Assembly (NCBI GenBank): GCA_028817775.1
Contig: JAPPOW010000075.1
Coordinates: 1 to 21,788 of the forward strand
Origin: Candidatus Melainabacteria bacterium
Lineage (GTDB): Bacteria > Cyanobacteriota > Vampirovibrionia > LMEP-6097
Direction of reading: 5' to 3'
DNA length: 21,788 bases
The notes below the pieces were generated by a model. That model had not been told where the DNA came from and searched no databases. It was given only the letters and a program-made list of their open reading frames with translations. The translations under genes were made by a program, and so were the position numbers. How positions within the stretch are numbered: the stretch's first letter is position 1; the number at the start of each line of letters is the position of its first letter. Positions 8,760 to 16,554 of this stretch are shown here, one piece after another.

Positions 8760-9281
8760 ATGAAATGCGATTGTATCTTTAGAACAGCAATAATCACCGG
8801 GCTGGTTGTATTTATTTGGGGCATGATCTCATGGATGGTTTTGCCTTGGCACTCGGCGACAGTTAAATCTTTCAAGAATGAACAAGCGGTGCAACTAAGT
8901 TTGCTGCAAAATATTGATACTAAAGAACCAGCAATTTATGCAGTACCCGGACTTGAGAATAAAGAAGCGCCGGGACCATTTGCATTTGTTGCTCTTTCAC
9001 CAATGGGTATGAAGATGTCACCAGTTATGATGGTGCGTGGACTAATTACTCAAATCTTAATTGCGTTCTTTATCACCTGGATGTTGATGCAAACTAGTGG
9101 GCTTGGCTATTGGGGTAAAGTTAAATTCACAACAGTAGCTGGTGGAGTAATTACCGGCATTGCTGCTACTCAAGATTGGAACTGGTGGGGTTTTGGTGCT
9201 GACTATACTATTGTGTTAGTTTTTGATCAGATTATTTCTTGGTTATTTGGTGGAATGGTTTTGGCTAAGATTACCGATTAA
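8760..9281 (+). CDS. conserved small membrane protein, function unknown (173 aa)
   Basis: I place the start at ATG 8760. A longer frame back to 8715 exists, but it is encoded by the palindromic repeat. The protein has about four membrane segments, near residues 9-29, 92-110, 118-136 and 145-170. Notable motifs are WGMISWMVLPWH at the end of helix 1, an extracytoplasmic loop with GPFAFVALSPMGMKMSP, and DWNWWGFGADYT before the last helix. I recall uncharacterised bacterial proteins with this same layout (MISWMVLPWH, NWWGF), so it appears to be a conserved family, but I know of no function. The 3' end overlaps the convergent gene at 9271-9909 by 11 bp. Confidence 0.75.
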   Translation: MKCDCIFRTAIITGLVVFIWGMISWMVLPWHSATVKSFKNEQAVQLSLLQNIDTKEPAIYAVPGLENKEAPGPFAFVALSPMGMKMSPVMMVRGLITQILIAFFITWMLMQTSGLGYWGKVKFTTVAGGVITGIAATQDWNWWGFGADYTIVLVFDQIISWLFGGMVLAKITD

Positions 9282-9909
9282 GTATTGTTTTCTGGTGAGT
9301 ATTTGCTGTGCCACTTAGACCTTCTTGAACTTTTTCTAGGGGGCTTAATGCTCGCCAGTAGTCACCTTGAGTGGTTGCCATCAAATGCCTAACTTCTTCA
9401 AAGCCTTTTGTAACAATATTTTGTAGCTTCTCTAGACCGATGGTTTGGACAATAAAATCTATATGTTTTCTAACTGACTCAGATAAACTTTGAACTTCGT
9501 CAAGGCTAATTGCAACAGGTTCAATTTTTGCTTCTGGTTTTTCTCGCGGTTTTGGTCCGGTCATCATTGTGACTATACCCAAAGCTGCACCAGGTTCTTG
9601 GTAAACAGTTTCTCCTGATTCAATACGGTTTGCAATATCCGCTAAATTATTAATTACTTGAAAAAGAGTACTAAGTAGTCGTACAACTCCTGATCTTGCA
9701 TTAAACTGAACTACAGTTGAATCGTCCGTAATATCTTGATGAATTTCTTCCACAAAATCTACATCAGCAAATTTACCTGCAATGGCCTGTAGTCTTCTTT
9801 CAATACCACCTAGGTCTATTTTGTCTCCATTGCCTTCCCTGCAAAGCATCGTTGGAGATACTCCTTCATAATTCTCTAAACGAAATAAACGGTGACCAAT
9901 ATCTGACAT
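9271..9909 (-). CDS. hypothetical protein, 212 aa
   Basis: No family is recognised. It is soluble with no signal peptide or membrane helix. Predicted helices dominate residues 30-115 (GIERRLQAIAGKFADVDFVEEIHQ, then LLSTLFQVINNLADIANRIESG). A Pro/Lys/Glu linker follows at about 126-140 (GPKPREKPEAKIEP), then a second helical part at 143-200. It begins 27 bp after the rseP stop on the same strand. TGCTAGAAT, an extended -10 form, lies 7 nt before the ATG, so it may be transcribed from its own leaderless start rather than by read-through. The 3' end overlaps the 173-aa gene. Confidence 0.65.
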   Translation of the reverse strand: MSDIGHRLFRLENYEGVSPTMLCREGNGDKIDLGGIERRLQAIAGKFADVDFVEEIHQDITDDSTVVQFNARSGVVRLLSTLFQVINNLADIANRIESGETVYQEPGAALGIVTMMTGPKPREKPEAKIEPVAISLDEVQSLSESVRKHIDFIVQTIGLEKLQNIVTKGFEEVRHLMATTQGDYWRALSPLEKVQEGLSGTANTHQKTILNR

Positions 9910-9916
9910 TTAGATA

Positions 9917-9925
9917 ATTCTAGCA
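9917..9925 (-). promoter_or_regulatory. putative extended -10 box for the 212-aa gene
   Basis: On the minus strand TGCTAGAAT reads TGn plus TAGAAT, followed by exactly 7 nt and the ATG at 9907-9909. No Shine-Dalgarno sequence is present. Confidence 0.45.
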
Positions 9926-9936
9926 TGTGGGCTTAT

Positions 9937-11040
9937 CTAGTGCCAAATCCAAGTCTTTATATCGTTAATAGTAGTCAAAGCAATCACACTTAATAGGAAT
10001 ATAAAACCAACTTGCATAGCACCATTGAGGATTTTTTCATCTGCTTTTTTGCCGGCAATGGCTTCGTATGCCATAAAGACTAGGTGCCCGCCATCTAGTG
10101 CTGGGATTGGTAATACATTAATGACAGCAAGGTTGAGACTTAACAAGATGGCAAATTCTAGTAAGAGGATAGCGTTAGATTTTATATCCTGAGAAATAAT
10201 TTGTACTATACCTACTATGCCTTTGACTTGACCAAGCTCTACAGCTGCTGGTCCAATTTGTGCGCCAAACAAACTGGCTATCTTTGAGAAAAGTGAAGCG
10301 AAGATCGCTACAACTGAAATTAGCATGCCTAATAAAGTAGTAGCGGTGAACTTAAAGGCTTCAGTAATCCAAGTAAGTGGTTTGAATCCATATTGCTGGT
10401 ATTCTTTGCTGTGACCAAGCACAATACCTAAGCTGCCTTCAGAATAAAATTGTTTGGTGAAACTTTGTTTTTCACGTTGGTAAGTCAAAGTGATGTCTTG
10501 GTAGCTATAAGCTTTGATAGCTTTTTGTAACTCCTCTCCGGTTGTGATTTTCATCGAGTTGACTTGAATGATGGCATCACCAAGTTCTAAACCTGCTTGC
10601 TTGGCGATACTAGTTTCAGCGAAGCCGGCAACAGTATTGCTTGGTACTGCGGTCGGTAAGCCAATGGTTGCTGCCATCACAATCGCTAGCAAGAATGCAA
10701 ACAAAATATTGAAGACAATACCGCCACTAGCAACTACTGCTCGTTGGTGCACTGGAAACTCACGCAATGGTTGTTTGAGTTCTAGGTCTTTGATTGAATC
10801 AGGATCTGTTTCATCACCTAATTCTGGAATTGCCACAAAGCCGCCGATCAATGCCCAGTAGAATTTAAATTTAGTACCCCATTTCTCAAATAAATCAATT
10901 GAAGGACCAAAGGGTAAGCCAATACCAAAGACTGGGGTCTGAAAGCCATAATATTTTGCTGCTAAATAATGACCAAATTCGTGTACCACGATTAGTACGG
11001 TGATCATTAAGATGCTGATTATGACAAAGAGTAAATCCAC
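9937..11040 (-). CDS. rseP: RseP-type site-2 zinc metalloprotease (M50)
   Basis: An intramembrane protease of 367 residues. The zinc motif HEFGH lies at residues 20-24 inside the first membrane helix, and the third-ligand motif LPIPALDGGHLVF lies near residues 314-326. A single PDZ-like domain sits between them, at about 125-210 (AGFAETSIAKQAGLELGDAIIQVNSMKI). E. coli RseP is about 450 residues with two PDZ domains; the one-PDZ form of about 360-370 residues is common elsewhere. Members cut membrane-bound anti-sigma factors and clear leftover signal peptides. No sigma/anti-sigma pair is visible nearby. The start is GTG at 11038-11040 with TATAAT 8 nt before it and no Shine-Dalgarno sequence. 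The repeat at 11062-11163 lies just upstream. Confidence 0.95.
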   Translation of the reverse strand: MDLLFVIISILMITVLIVVHEFGHYLAAKYYGFQTPVFGIGLPFGPSIDLFEKWGTKFKFYWALIGGFVAIPELGDETDPDSIKDLELKQPLREFPVHQRAVVASGGIVFNILFAFLLAIVMAATIGLPTAVPSNTVAGFAETSIAKQAGLELGDAIIQVNSMKITTGEELQKAIKAYSYQDITLTYQREKQSFTKQFYSEGSLGIVLGHSKEYQQYGFKPLTWITEAFKFTATTLLGMLISVVAIFASLFSKIASLFGAQIGPAAVELGQVKGIVGIVQIISQDIKSNAILLLEFAILLSLNLAVINVLPIPALDGGHLVFMAYEAIAGKKADEKILNGAMQVGFIFLLSVIALTTINDIKTWIWH

Positions 11041-11048
11041 TGCTCTAC

Positions 11049-11054
11049 ATTATA
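11049..11054 (-). promoter_or_regulatory. putative -10 box (TATAAT) for rseP
   Basis: On the minus strand TATAAT is followed by GTAGAGCA and then GTG. It is preceded by CGCAATGACCCCGGGT, whose first 9 bases are the edge of the palindromic repeat. Confidence 0.5.
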
Positions 11055-11061
11055 ACCCGGG

Positions 11062-11163
11062 GTCATTGCGAGGAGGAACGACGAAGCAATCTAGTGGATG
11101 ATTTAAGTCAATTATATCAATAAGGGTTTGGACACAACCATCTTATGCGATGCTCGCAATGAC
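11062..11163. repeat. palindromic repeat, GTCATTGCGAG family, copy 2 (degenerate arm)
   Basis: The left edge at 11062 reads GTCATTGCGAGGAGGAACGA and continues CGAAGCAATCTAG, matching copy 1. The right edge (11153-11163) is the inverse GTCATTGCGAG on the minus strand, but the inner CGAAGCAATC block is missing from that arm, so the copy is asymmetric or decayed. The right arm overlaps the 3' end of the glycosyltransferase gene (stop at 11143-11145) and encodes its last residues. The left edge is 7 nt from the rseP -10 box. Confidence 0.8.
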
Positions 11164-12150
11164 GGTTGACACTTCTATCAGTGACATAGAATCATCATTA
11201 TCGCGCTTGTTGCGTGCCACATAGTCAGAAATCTCATCAACACTAATAGCTTTGAAACCATAGGGTCCGGTGCGAGCACCAGAGCTTGGTCCATAGAGTC
11301 CGATGACTTGAGCTTCACTGCCGTAAAGCGCGGCTGCAGCAATATGCAATGGTCCAGTATCTACTCCAATTACTAATTTCATCTCTGAGAAAAACCCTGG
11401 CAATTCTATAAGTTCTTTATTGACTACTATATGTAGTGGGGCTTTGCTGAGGCAAATGATTTTTTCAATTACCATTAAATCTTTGAGCGTGCCTAGTAAA
11501 TAGATTTGAGTTTTGGGATCCTTATCTTTGATCTGGTCTATGAGTGCTGCCCAGCGCTTTGGTGCCCAGAGTTTGCTTGACCAAGTGCTTGAGGGGATGA
11601 GACAGACTTTGTTCTCTAATTTGGCTTCTTGTTGCAGTGGAACAAATGGTTGTGTCATCCTGAGCCCTTTGGGCGTCAGGATCTCATTGGTGCCAGGGGG
11701 ATCCTGACGTCGCTGATGCTCCTCAGGATGACAAGCAAGGGTCAAGTTACGTTCAACAATATGCATGTCATTGTTCATGGTATTGCCAGCATCAATTTTT
11801 TCCTTGTAAAAAATACTTGCTAATTGTTCACGCGGCTCTTTGAAGCCTCTAGTGTTTTGGGAGATGAGCCTGGCTAGAGCTGCTGTTTTGATTAGCCCTT
11901 GCATATCGATCACCAGATCGTAATTTTCATGGCACAGGTCCTTAGCCAAACTATATAAACTAGTGAGCTTACGGTCTGGCACTTCAATAATTTGATTGAG
12001 CTTGCTTTGGCTACGCAGTATAGGAGCAAAACTTTTGTAACAGAGCCAATCGATCTTGGCTTCTGGGTGTTTTTCGTGAAGGGCATTAAGCGCAGGGATA
12101 GCGTGGACTATGTCGCCAAGAGCACTTAATTTAATGATAAGAATTTTCAT
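11143..12150 (-). CDS. glycosyltransferase family 9, WaaC-type heptosyltransferase, carrying an in-frame palindromic repeat
   Basis: A 335-residue protein resembling lipopolysaccharide heptosyltransferase I. The N-terminal Rossmann domain opens with MKILIIKLSALGDIVHAIPAL. It contains YDLVIDMQGLIKTAAL and EPREQLASIFYKEK, close to the WaaC signature REPLASLFYNRK. The C-terminal domain has CLIPSSTWSSKLWAPKRW and the nucleotide-sugar site VIGVDTGPLHIAAA. The expected role is to add heptose to the inner core of LPS on the cytoplasmic face. Residues 140-166 are encoded exactly by the 81-bp repeat at 11653-11733, in the linker between the two domains. The final VIASIA plus the stop come from a second repeat. 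No Shine-Dalgarno sequence is seen; the best -10 candidate is TATGAT, 14 nt before the ATG. Whether the enzyme still works cannot be judged from sequence. Confidence 0.88.
   Translation of the reverse strand: MKILIIKLSALGDIVHAIPALNALHEKHPEAKIDWLCYKSFAPILRSQSKLNQIIEVPDRKLTSLYSLAKDLCHENYDLVIDMQGLIKTAALARLISQNTRGFKEPREQLASIFYKEKIDAGNTMNNDMHIVERNLTLACHPEEHQRRQDPPGTNEILTPKGLRMTQPFVPLQQEAKLENKVCLIPSSTWSSKLWAPKRWAALIDQIKDKDPKTQIYLLGTLKDLMVIEKIICLSKAPLHIVVNKELIELPGFFSEMKLVIGVDTGPLHIAAAALYGSEAQVIGLYGPSSGARTGPYGFKAISVDEISDYVARNKRDNDDSMSLIEVSTVIASIA
11653..11733. repeat. palindromic repeat, TGTCATCCTGAG family, copy 1, inside a coding gene
   Basis: 81 bp with inverted ends TGTCATCCTGAG and CTCAGGATGACA, and inner arms GTCAGGATC and GATCCTGAC. 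Length 81 is 27 codons and the element lies in codon phase with no stop, giving residues 140-166 of the glycosyltransferase (beginning CHPEEHQRR). Its right arm is nearly identical to that of the copy at 17852-17941. Confidence 0.92.
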
Positions 12151-12190
12151 CTGGGCTAGGAATAATCATAACTGATTAACTTTATCTAAG

Positions 12191-13390
12191 CTAATTCAAT
12201 AACTCAATCGGCCAACTGCTAAGTTTAGGTTGTGTCATCCATACAATTGGCATTGCTACTGATATATAGGGACCAGTGGCTTGCTTCATGTAATCAGCTT
12301 CTAGTTTCTGAGCTTTGGTGTCATAGTCTGCTACTTCTTGGCTGAATCTTGCTTGGTCGGTGCTTGTGCTCCCTTCTTCTAGAATTCTTAGTCTCTCTTG
12401 TTCTAGATCAATATATCTTCTAGCAAAAGTGCTGATTTGTCCGGAAGACTTGTTCTGGTTAAGGATAGCTTCTAGTTGGGCGATTCTGCTCTCTTCTTTG
12501 GCTTTGGTTGCAGTTACTTGTATATCATCGTTGTTCCGTACAAAAAAGCTTCGAGTATTCATTGACATTTGGTAAAGCAATTCTAAATTTACGTCACTTA
12601 GATTTTTGAGCAGGTCTGGTGTGCTTGGAGGTTTTGTTTTCAAGCCCGCTGAAATTGAGTTTAAGATTCTTCCGGCGTCTCTCTCCTCTTCTAGTTCTGC
12701 TTGCTCTATCAAGTTCGTGAAAAACCTGGTGTGTCTTTCTGCTGCCATATTTGATCTTAGGCAAGCTTTGAGAACTTCGTTTTTTTCACTTTTATTGGCA
12801 GGTGTTAATTCGGTTAATTCAAGAAATCTAGCGACGCTATCTCTCACTATAGAGCTTGCTTGAGCGAGCTTAGACTGAGCTTGAGTTTTTTCAAGTAGTT
12901 TATCAAGTGCTCTAATGACCTTCCTAAATATCTTTTTTTCTCTGCCAGGGTAAGCTGAATTAGGGTCCAGGGATGTCTCTTCCACAGATTCCCACTGCTT
13001 GTAGAAGCCTTGCATTAATTGGAGCAATTCTTCATACTCATTTGCCGGGCTTGCAAGCAGCTTGCCACTAGTTCTTGGTGAATACTTGAGAATGATTTCC
13101 AGTGCTTTGGCTAATTGGCCGAATTTGATGTCCTGTGTTTGTAAGCTCTTAGCTGTAGCATGAAATTCTCCAAGCTCTGATCTTAGGCTTGCTGATATGG
13201 ACTGACCTTTTTGGAGTTTTGCCAAGGCAACCGATGCCTTACTTAGAACTCCAGCAAAGTTGGGGTTTGCAAAGCCCTGGAGTAATAACCTAGCTTGTGC
13301 TAAGCTGTCAGCCCCGCCTGCACCCGAAGCCTCGCTACCAAGTTCAGTTGGAGCTCTATAAGTTTGGATGAACTCTGTCCTTGGTATCAT
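12191..13390 (-). CDS. hypothetical helical protein, 399 aa
   Basis: No family is recognised. I take ATG 13388-13390 as the start. A TTG in frame at 13414 would add 8 residues, but the -10 candidate TGTTATTAT sits 7 nt before the ATG and would then lie inside the gene. The protein is soluble, without signal peptide or membrane helix, and almost wholly predicted alpha-helical. The N-terminal 25 residues are low-complexity (TELGSEASGAGGAD). Likely coiled-coil stretches lie near residues 295-325 (KAKEESRIAQLEAILNQ) and 330-370 (RRYIDLEQERLRILEE). The last 25 residues are more hydrophobic (ISVAMPIVWMTQPKLSSWP). It is divergent from der. It could be a structural, scaffold or secreted protein; nothing in the sequence decides. 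Confidence 0.7.
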   Translation of the reverse strand: MIPRTEFIQTYRAPTELGSEASGAGGADSLAQARLLLQGFANPNFAGVLSKASVALAKLQKGQSISASLRSELGEFHATAKSLQTQDIKFGQLAKALEIILKYSPRTSGKLLASPANEYEELLQLMQGFYKQWESVEETSLDPNSAYPGREKKIFRKVIRALDKLLEKTQAQSKLAQASSIVRDSVARFLELTELTPANKSEKNEVLKACLRSNMAAERHTRFFTNLIEQAELEEERDAGRILNSISAGLKTKPPSTPDLLKNLSDVNLELLYQMSMNTRSFFVRNNDDIQVTATKAKEESRIAQLEAILNQNKSSGQISTFARRYIDLEQERLRILEEGSTSTDQARFSQEVADYDTKAQKLEADYMKQATGPYISVAMPIVWMTQPKLSSWPIELLN

Positions 13391-13397
13391 TCTTAAT

Positions 13398-13406
13398 ATA
13401 ATAACA
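13398..13406 (-). promoter_or_regulatory. putative extended -10 box for the 399-aa gene
   Basis: On the minus strand TGTTATTAT is TGn plus TATTAT, followed by ATTAAGA (7 nt) and the ATG. This supports the shorter start and a leaderless message. Confidence 0.45.
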
Positions 13407-13435
13407 CTGGGCAAAACTTAAAACTTCTATAAGCT

Positions 13436-13466
13436 ATTATCCGGATTAGCCCTCTAAGGGGATAAT
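13436..13466. promoter_or_regulatory. dyad over the putative der -10 region
   Basis: ATTATCC (13436-13442) and GGATAAT (13460-13466) form a 7-bp inverted repeat. A nested TTAG/CTAA pair (13445-13448, 13454-13457) lies inside it. The right arm contains GATAAT (13461-13466), the best -10 for der, so a protein bound here could control der. A short hairpin at the promoter is the alternative. Confidence 0.3.
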
Positions 13467-13487
13467 TGTATCACAGGATATCTTAGG

Positions 13488-14837
13488 GTGAAGAAAAAGA
13501 CCGTAATATCAATAATCGGTAGACCGAATGTTGGCAAGAGTACATTGGTTAATAGACTTGCTGGCAAGCGTGTGGCTATTGTTGGCGAGGAAGCTGGGAT
13601 CACCCGTGACCGCAACTATATAGATTTTGAATGGGATGGCAAGGAATTTACCATTGTTGATACTGGTGGGATTAGTTTTGATGGCGAGGACGGTTTTGCT
13701 GATCATATTTACCAGCAGGCAATGGAAGGGCTGGAGCAAGCTGATGCAGTTGTCTTTATGGTTGATGTTGTCTCCGGAATTACCAAGGAAGATGCTGATG
13801 TAGCTGAACTACTGCGCAAAAATTGCAGCAAGCCAGTCTACCTAGCTGTCAATAAAGTAGATAGTCATGAGCGCGAGCAGATGATTTATGAATTCTACTC
13901 TCTAGGTTTTGAACATTTGTTTCCGATCAGTGCATTGCATGGCTCACATGGTCTTGGTGAGATGTTGAGTTTGATCTCTGATAATCATGATTCTGTTGAT
14001 GTCAAAGATGTTAAAGAAGAAATTATTAGGGTTGCTGTTGTGGGTAAACCTAATGTTGGTAAATCGAGCATGTTTAATAAATTGCTCGGAGAAGAAAGAT
14101 CTATTGTTAGTGATATTAGTGGTACTACTCGAGATGCTATCAATACCACCCTGCAGCGACATGGGCAGAAGTTTGAACTCATTGATACAGCGGGTTTGCG
14201 CCGTAAGTCCAAAGTCAAAGGAGAAGTCGAAAGATTCTCTAATATTAGAACTACTTACTCGATTGCAGCTTGTGATGTGGCGGTTTTGATGATTGATTCT
14301 ACTGAGGATGAGATTGTCACTGACCAAGATCAGAAGATTGCTTCTTTAATTGAAGAGCGCGGAAAGGCTTGTGTGGTTTTGATTAATAAGTGGGATATTT
14401 TTGATTCAGAAGTGAAAGAAGATCAGTATAAATTACAGAAGTACAAAGACCAGGTTAATTACAAACTTAGATTTATTGATTTTGCACCGAAGGAATATAT
14501 TTCAGCGACCACCGGTCAGCGTCTCGATAAGCTATGGAAGATGATTGTTGATGCCAATACTGAGCGTAACCGCCGTATCTCAACCAACTTACTCAATAAA
14601 GTACTGGCAGATATCATGGTTATCACGCCACCACCAATCGTTAAACAAAAAGCAATCAAGCTCAAATTTATTAACCAAGTGGACTCGTCACCGCCACAGT
14701 TTGTGATCTTTGCAAACTACCCAGAGCTAATCCCTGAGTCATATACAAGGTTCTTAAAGTCCCAGCTGCGCCAGTACTTTGGTTTCGTTGGAACTCCAAT
14801 TAGATTAAGCTTTAAGAAGGACCCAAGCAATGGATGA
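13488..14837 (+). CDS. der: ribosome biogenesis GTPase Der
   Basis: A tandem-GTPase protein of 449 residues, the usual Der/EngA length, needed for 50S subunit assembly. GTPase domain 1 has the P-loop GRPNVGKST at 11-19, then DTGG and NKVD. GTPase domain 2 has GKPNVGKSS at 186-194, then DTAG and NKWD. The C-terminal KH-like domain (about 355-449) ends with RQYFGFVGTPIRLSFKK. The start is GTG at 13488. AGGA at 13475-13478 is a plausible Shine-Dalgarno sequence 9 nt upstream, and GATAAT at 13461-13466 is a plausible -10, giving a leader of about 15 nt. This contrasts with the neighbouring leaderless-type starts. It is the first gene of a three-gene operon and overlaps the next gene by 8 bp. Confidence 0.97.
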   Translation: MKKKTVISIIGRPNVGKSTLVNRLAGKRVAIVGEEAGITRDRNYIDFEWDGKEFTIVDTGGISFDGEDGFADHIYQQAMEGLEQADAVVFMVDVVSGITKEDADVAELLRKNCSKPVYLAVNKVDSHEREQMIYEFYSLGFEHLFPISALHGSHGLGEMLSLISDNHDSVDVKDVKEEIIRVAVVGKPNVGKSSMFNKLLGEERSIVSDISGTTRDAINTTLQRHGQKFELIDTAGLRRKSKVKGEVERFSNIRTTYSIAACDVAVLMIDSTEDEIVTDQDQKIASLIEERGKACVVLINKWDIFDSEVKEDQYKLQKYKDQVNYKLRFIDFAPKEYISATTGQRLDKLWKMIVDANTERNRRISTNLLNKVLADIMVITPPPIVKQKAIKLKFINQVDSSPPQFVIFANYPELIPESYTRFLKSQLRQYFGFVGTPIRLSFKKDPSNG

Positions 14838-16554
14838 AGTCACTAAACTCAAAGATTTTTTCTCAAGAATTCTTGACTACAAGACTCAGATTTTAATTAG
14901 GGTTGCAATTATTGGGGTCGTGATCGGTGTGATCGCTGTAGCATTTCGGGTTTCTACTGAGAAGCTAGTTGCATTCTTCTTTCAAGTTTCTAATTCTGGA
15001 GAGCACTGGCTCAAGTGGATTCTGTTGCCAGTCTTTTGTGCTACTGGTGGTTTGATAGCTAGTGTGGTAACTTGCAAAGTAGCTCCTGACGCCAAGGGTA
15101 GTGGTATCCCACAAGTTAAGCATGTGCTTAATAGTAGCGGACAAAATATTCAACTGAGAACGGTGGTCGCTAAATTTCTTGGTGGGGTGGCTGGAATTGC
15201 TTCAGGTTTGTCACTCGGGCGTGAAGGTCCTACTATTCAGATCGGTGCAGGTATCGCATCAAAACTTAGCCGCTTGCTTGGTGGCAAGCACCGTAAGAGA
15301 GCGATAGCTAGCGGTGCTGGAGCTGGTCTTGCAGCAGCTTTCAATACTCCGATTGCGGGGGTGATGTTTGTAATTGAAGAACTAGATCGTAACTTCTCTA
15401 GTTTGTCACTTGGCCCAGCTATTGTTGCTTCAGTATCTGCAGCGATGACCTGCCGTATGCTCTATGGTGATTTTTTTACCTTTCATTTTCAGTGTGACTG
15501 TCCTGTCAATGCAGTAACTTTGATTGCTTTTATTGCCTTGGGAATTTTTTCAGCGATTGCTGGTACTTATTTCCAGAGATCAGTTTTAGTTTCATCTGAT
15601 TTGTTCAAACAGTATCTAGGTTTCTTGCCGCCATGGCTTTGGGGTGCAGTAGCTGGTTTGCTTACAGGTATTGTGGGAATTTGGTTGCCGCAAGCATTAG
15701 GTGGCGGGCATACTACGCTTGAAGGAGTTTTGGCTGGCGCTTATGCGTGGTCCTTAATTCCTCTAATCTTTTTGGCGAAGTATTTGCTTACTGTGCTTGC
15801 TTATGGCAGCGGCGTGCCGGGTGGTATCTTTGCTCCAGCTTTGATTCTGGGAGCTCTGCTCGGTTCAGCACTTGGTCATTTGCTTGATTTGATGTTTCCA
15901 GCAATGAATATTGATCCAGCAAGTTTTGCCTTTGTGGGTATGGGGGCTTTTTTCACGGCAATCTCTCGGGCACCAATCACCAGTATTGTGATGTTGTTTG
16001 AACTTACTGGTAATTATCACTTGGTCTTGCCATTGATGTTTGCTTGTATCATCGCCAATATTAGTGCCGAGCGTCTCAAGGAAGGTAGTATCTACGCTAA
16101 TTTGCTTGAGAAAGATGGTATCAATATCCGTGAGTTCGGGATGCCATCCTACCTGCAAAGGTTTTCAGTTGAAGATGCCATGACTAAGAAACTCGATACT
16201 ATCGAGGAGACCATGACCCTAAAAGAATTACATGATCTATTTGATCATAGTGATCATACAGGTTTTCCTGTCTTGAGCGAACAAGGTAATTTGGTTGGGA
16301 TTATAACCCACCATGATATGCATGAAGCATTTGATTTGCAGATTGATCAGTCGACTCCAGTTTCTGAAATAATGTCTAGCGACCTTAAAGTGGTTAGTGT
16401 TAACGATAACTTACACACCGCAATTCTCAGACTCTATGAGTATAAGATTGGACGTCTACTGGTGGTGGATGAGCACCAGAAAAATAAGCTAGTAGGCATT
16501 ATGACTAGGTCTGATATTATTAATTTTGAAGCTAATCAAGAGCTCGATTATTAA
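14830..16554 (+). CDS. ClC-family chloride/proton antiporter with C-terminal CBS pair
   Basis: A 574-residue transporter with a ClC membrane domain (about 20-430) and two CBS domains (about 447-500 and 510-568). Selectivity motifs are intact: GSGIP at 90-94, GREGP at 130-134 with the gating glutamate Glu132, and GVPGGIFAPAL near 330. The VIEEL segment (Glu183-Glu184) matches the E. coli position of the internal proton glutamate, which suggests H+/Cl- exchange rather than a channel. The GSGIP and GREGP forms argue against a fluoride-specific ClC. CBS pairs usually bind adenine nucleotides and adjust transport. The ATG lies within the end of der and has a clear Shine-Dalgarno sequence, AAGAAGGA, 8 nt upstream, so translation is coupled. 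Confidence 0.95.
   Translation: MDEVTKLKDFFSRILDYKTQILIRVAIIGVVIGVIAVAFRVSTEKLVAFFFQVSNSGEHWLKWILLPVFCATGGLIASVVTCKVAPDAKGSGIPQVKHVLNSSGQNIQLRTVVAKFLGGVAGIASGLSLGREGPTIQIGAGIASKLSRLLGGKHRKRAIASGAGAGLAAAFNTPIAGVMFVIEELDRNFSSLSLGPAIVASVSAAMTCRMLYGDFFTFHFQCDCPVNAVTLIAFIALGIFSAIAGTYFQRSVLVSSDLFKQYLGFLPPWLWGAVAGLLTGIVGIWLPQALGGGHTTLEGVLAGAYAWSLIPLIFLAKYLLTVLAYGSGVPGGIFAPALILGALLGSALGHLLDLMFPAMNIDPASFAFVGMGAFFTAISRAPITSIVMLFELTGNYHLVLPLMFACIIANISAERLKEGSIYANLLEKDGINIREFGMPSYLQRFSVEDAMTKKLDTIEETMTLKELHDLFDHSDHTGFPVLSEQGNLVGIITHHDMHEAFDLQIDQSTPVSEIMSSDLKVVSVNDNLHTAILRLYEYKIGRLLVVDEHQKNKLVGIMTRSDIINFEANQELDY

Noticed and set aside
13391..13414. TTG start adding 8 residues to the 399-aa protein
   Set aside because: It would place the extended -10 box TGTTATTAT inside the gene; ATG 13390 fits better.
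13944..14327. Antisense ORF of 127 codons within der
   Set aside because: It lies opposite strongly conserved GTPase coding sequence and has no family features; it is a shadow frame.
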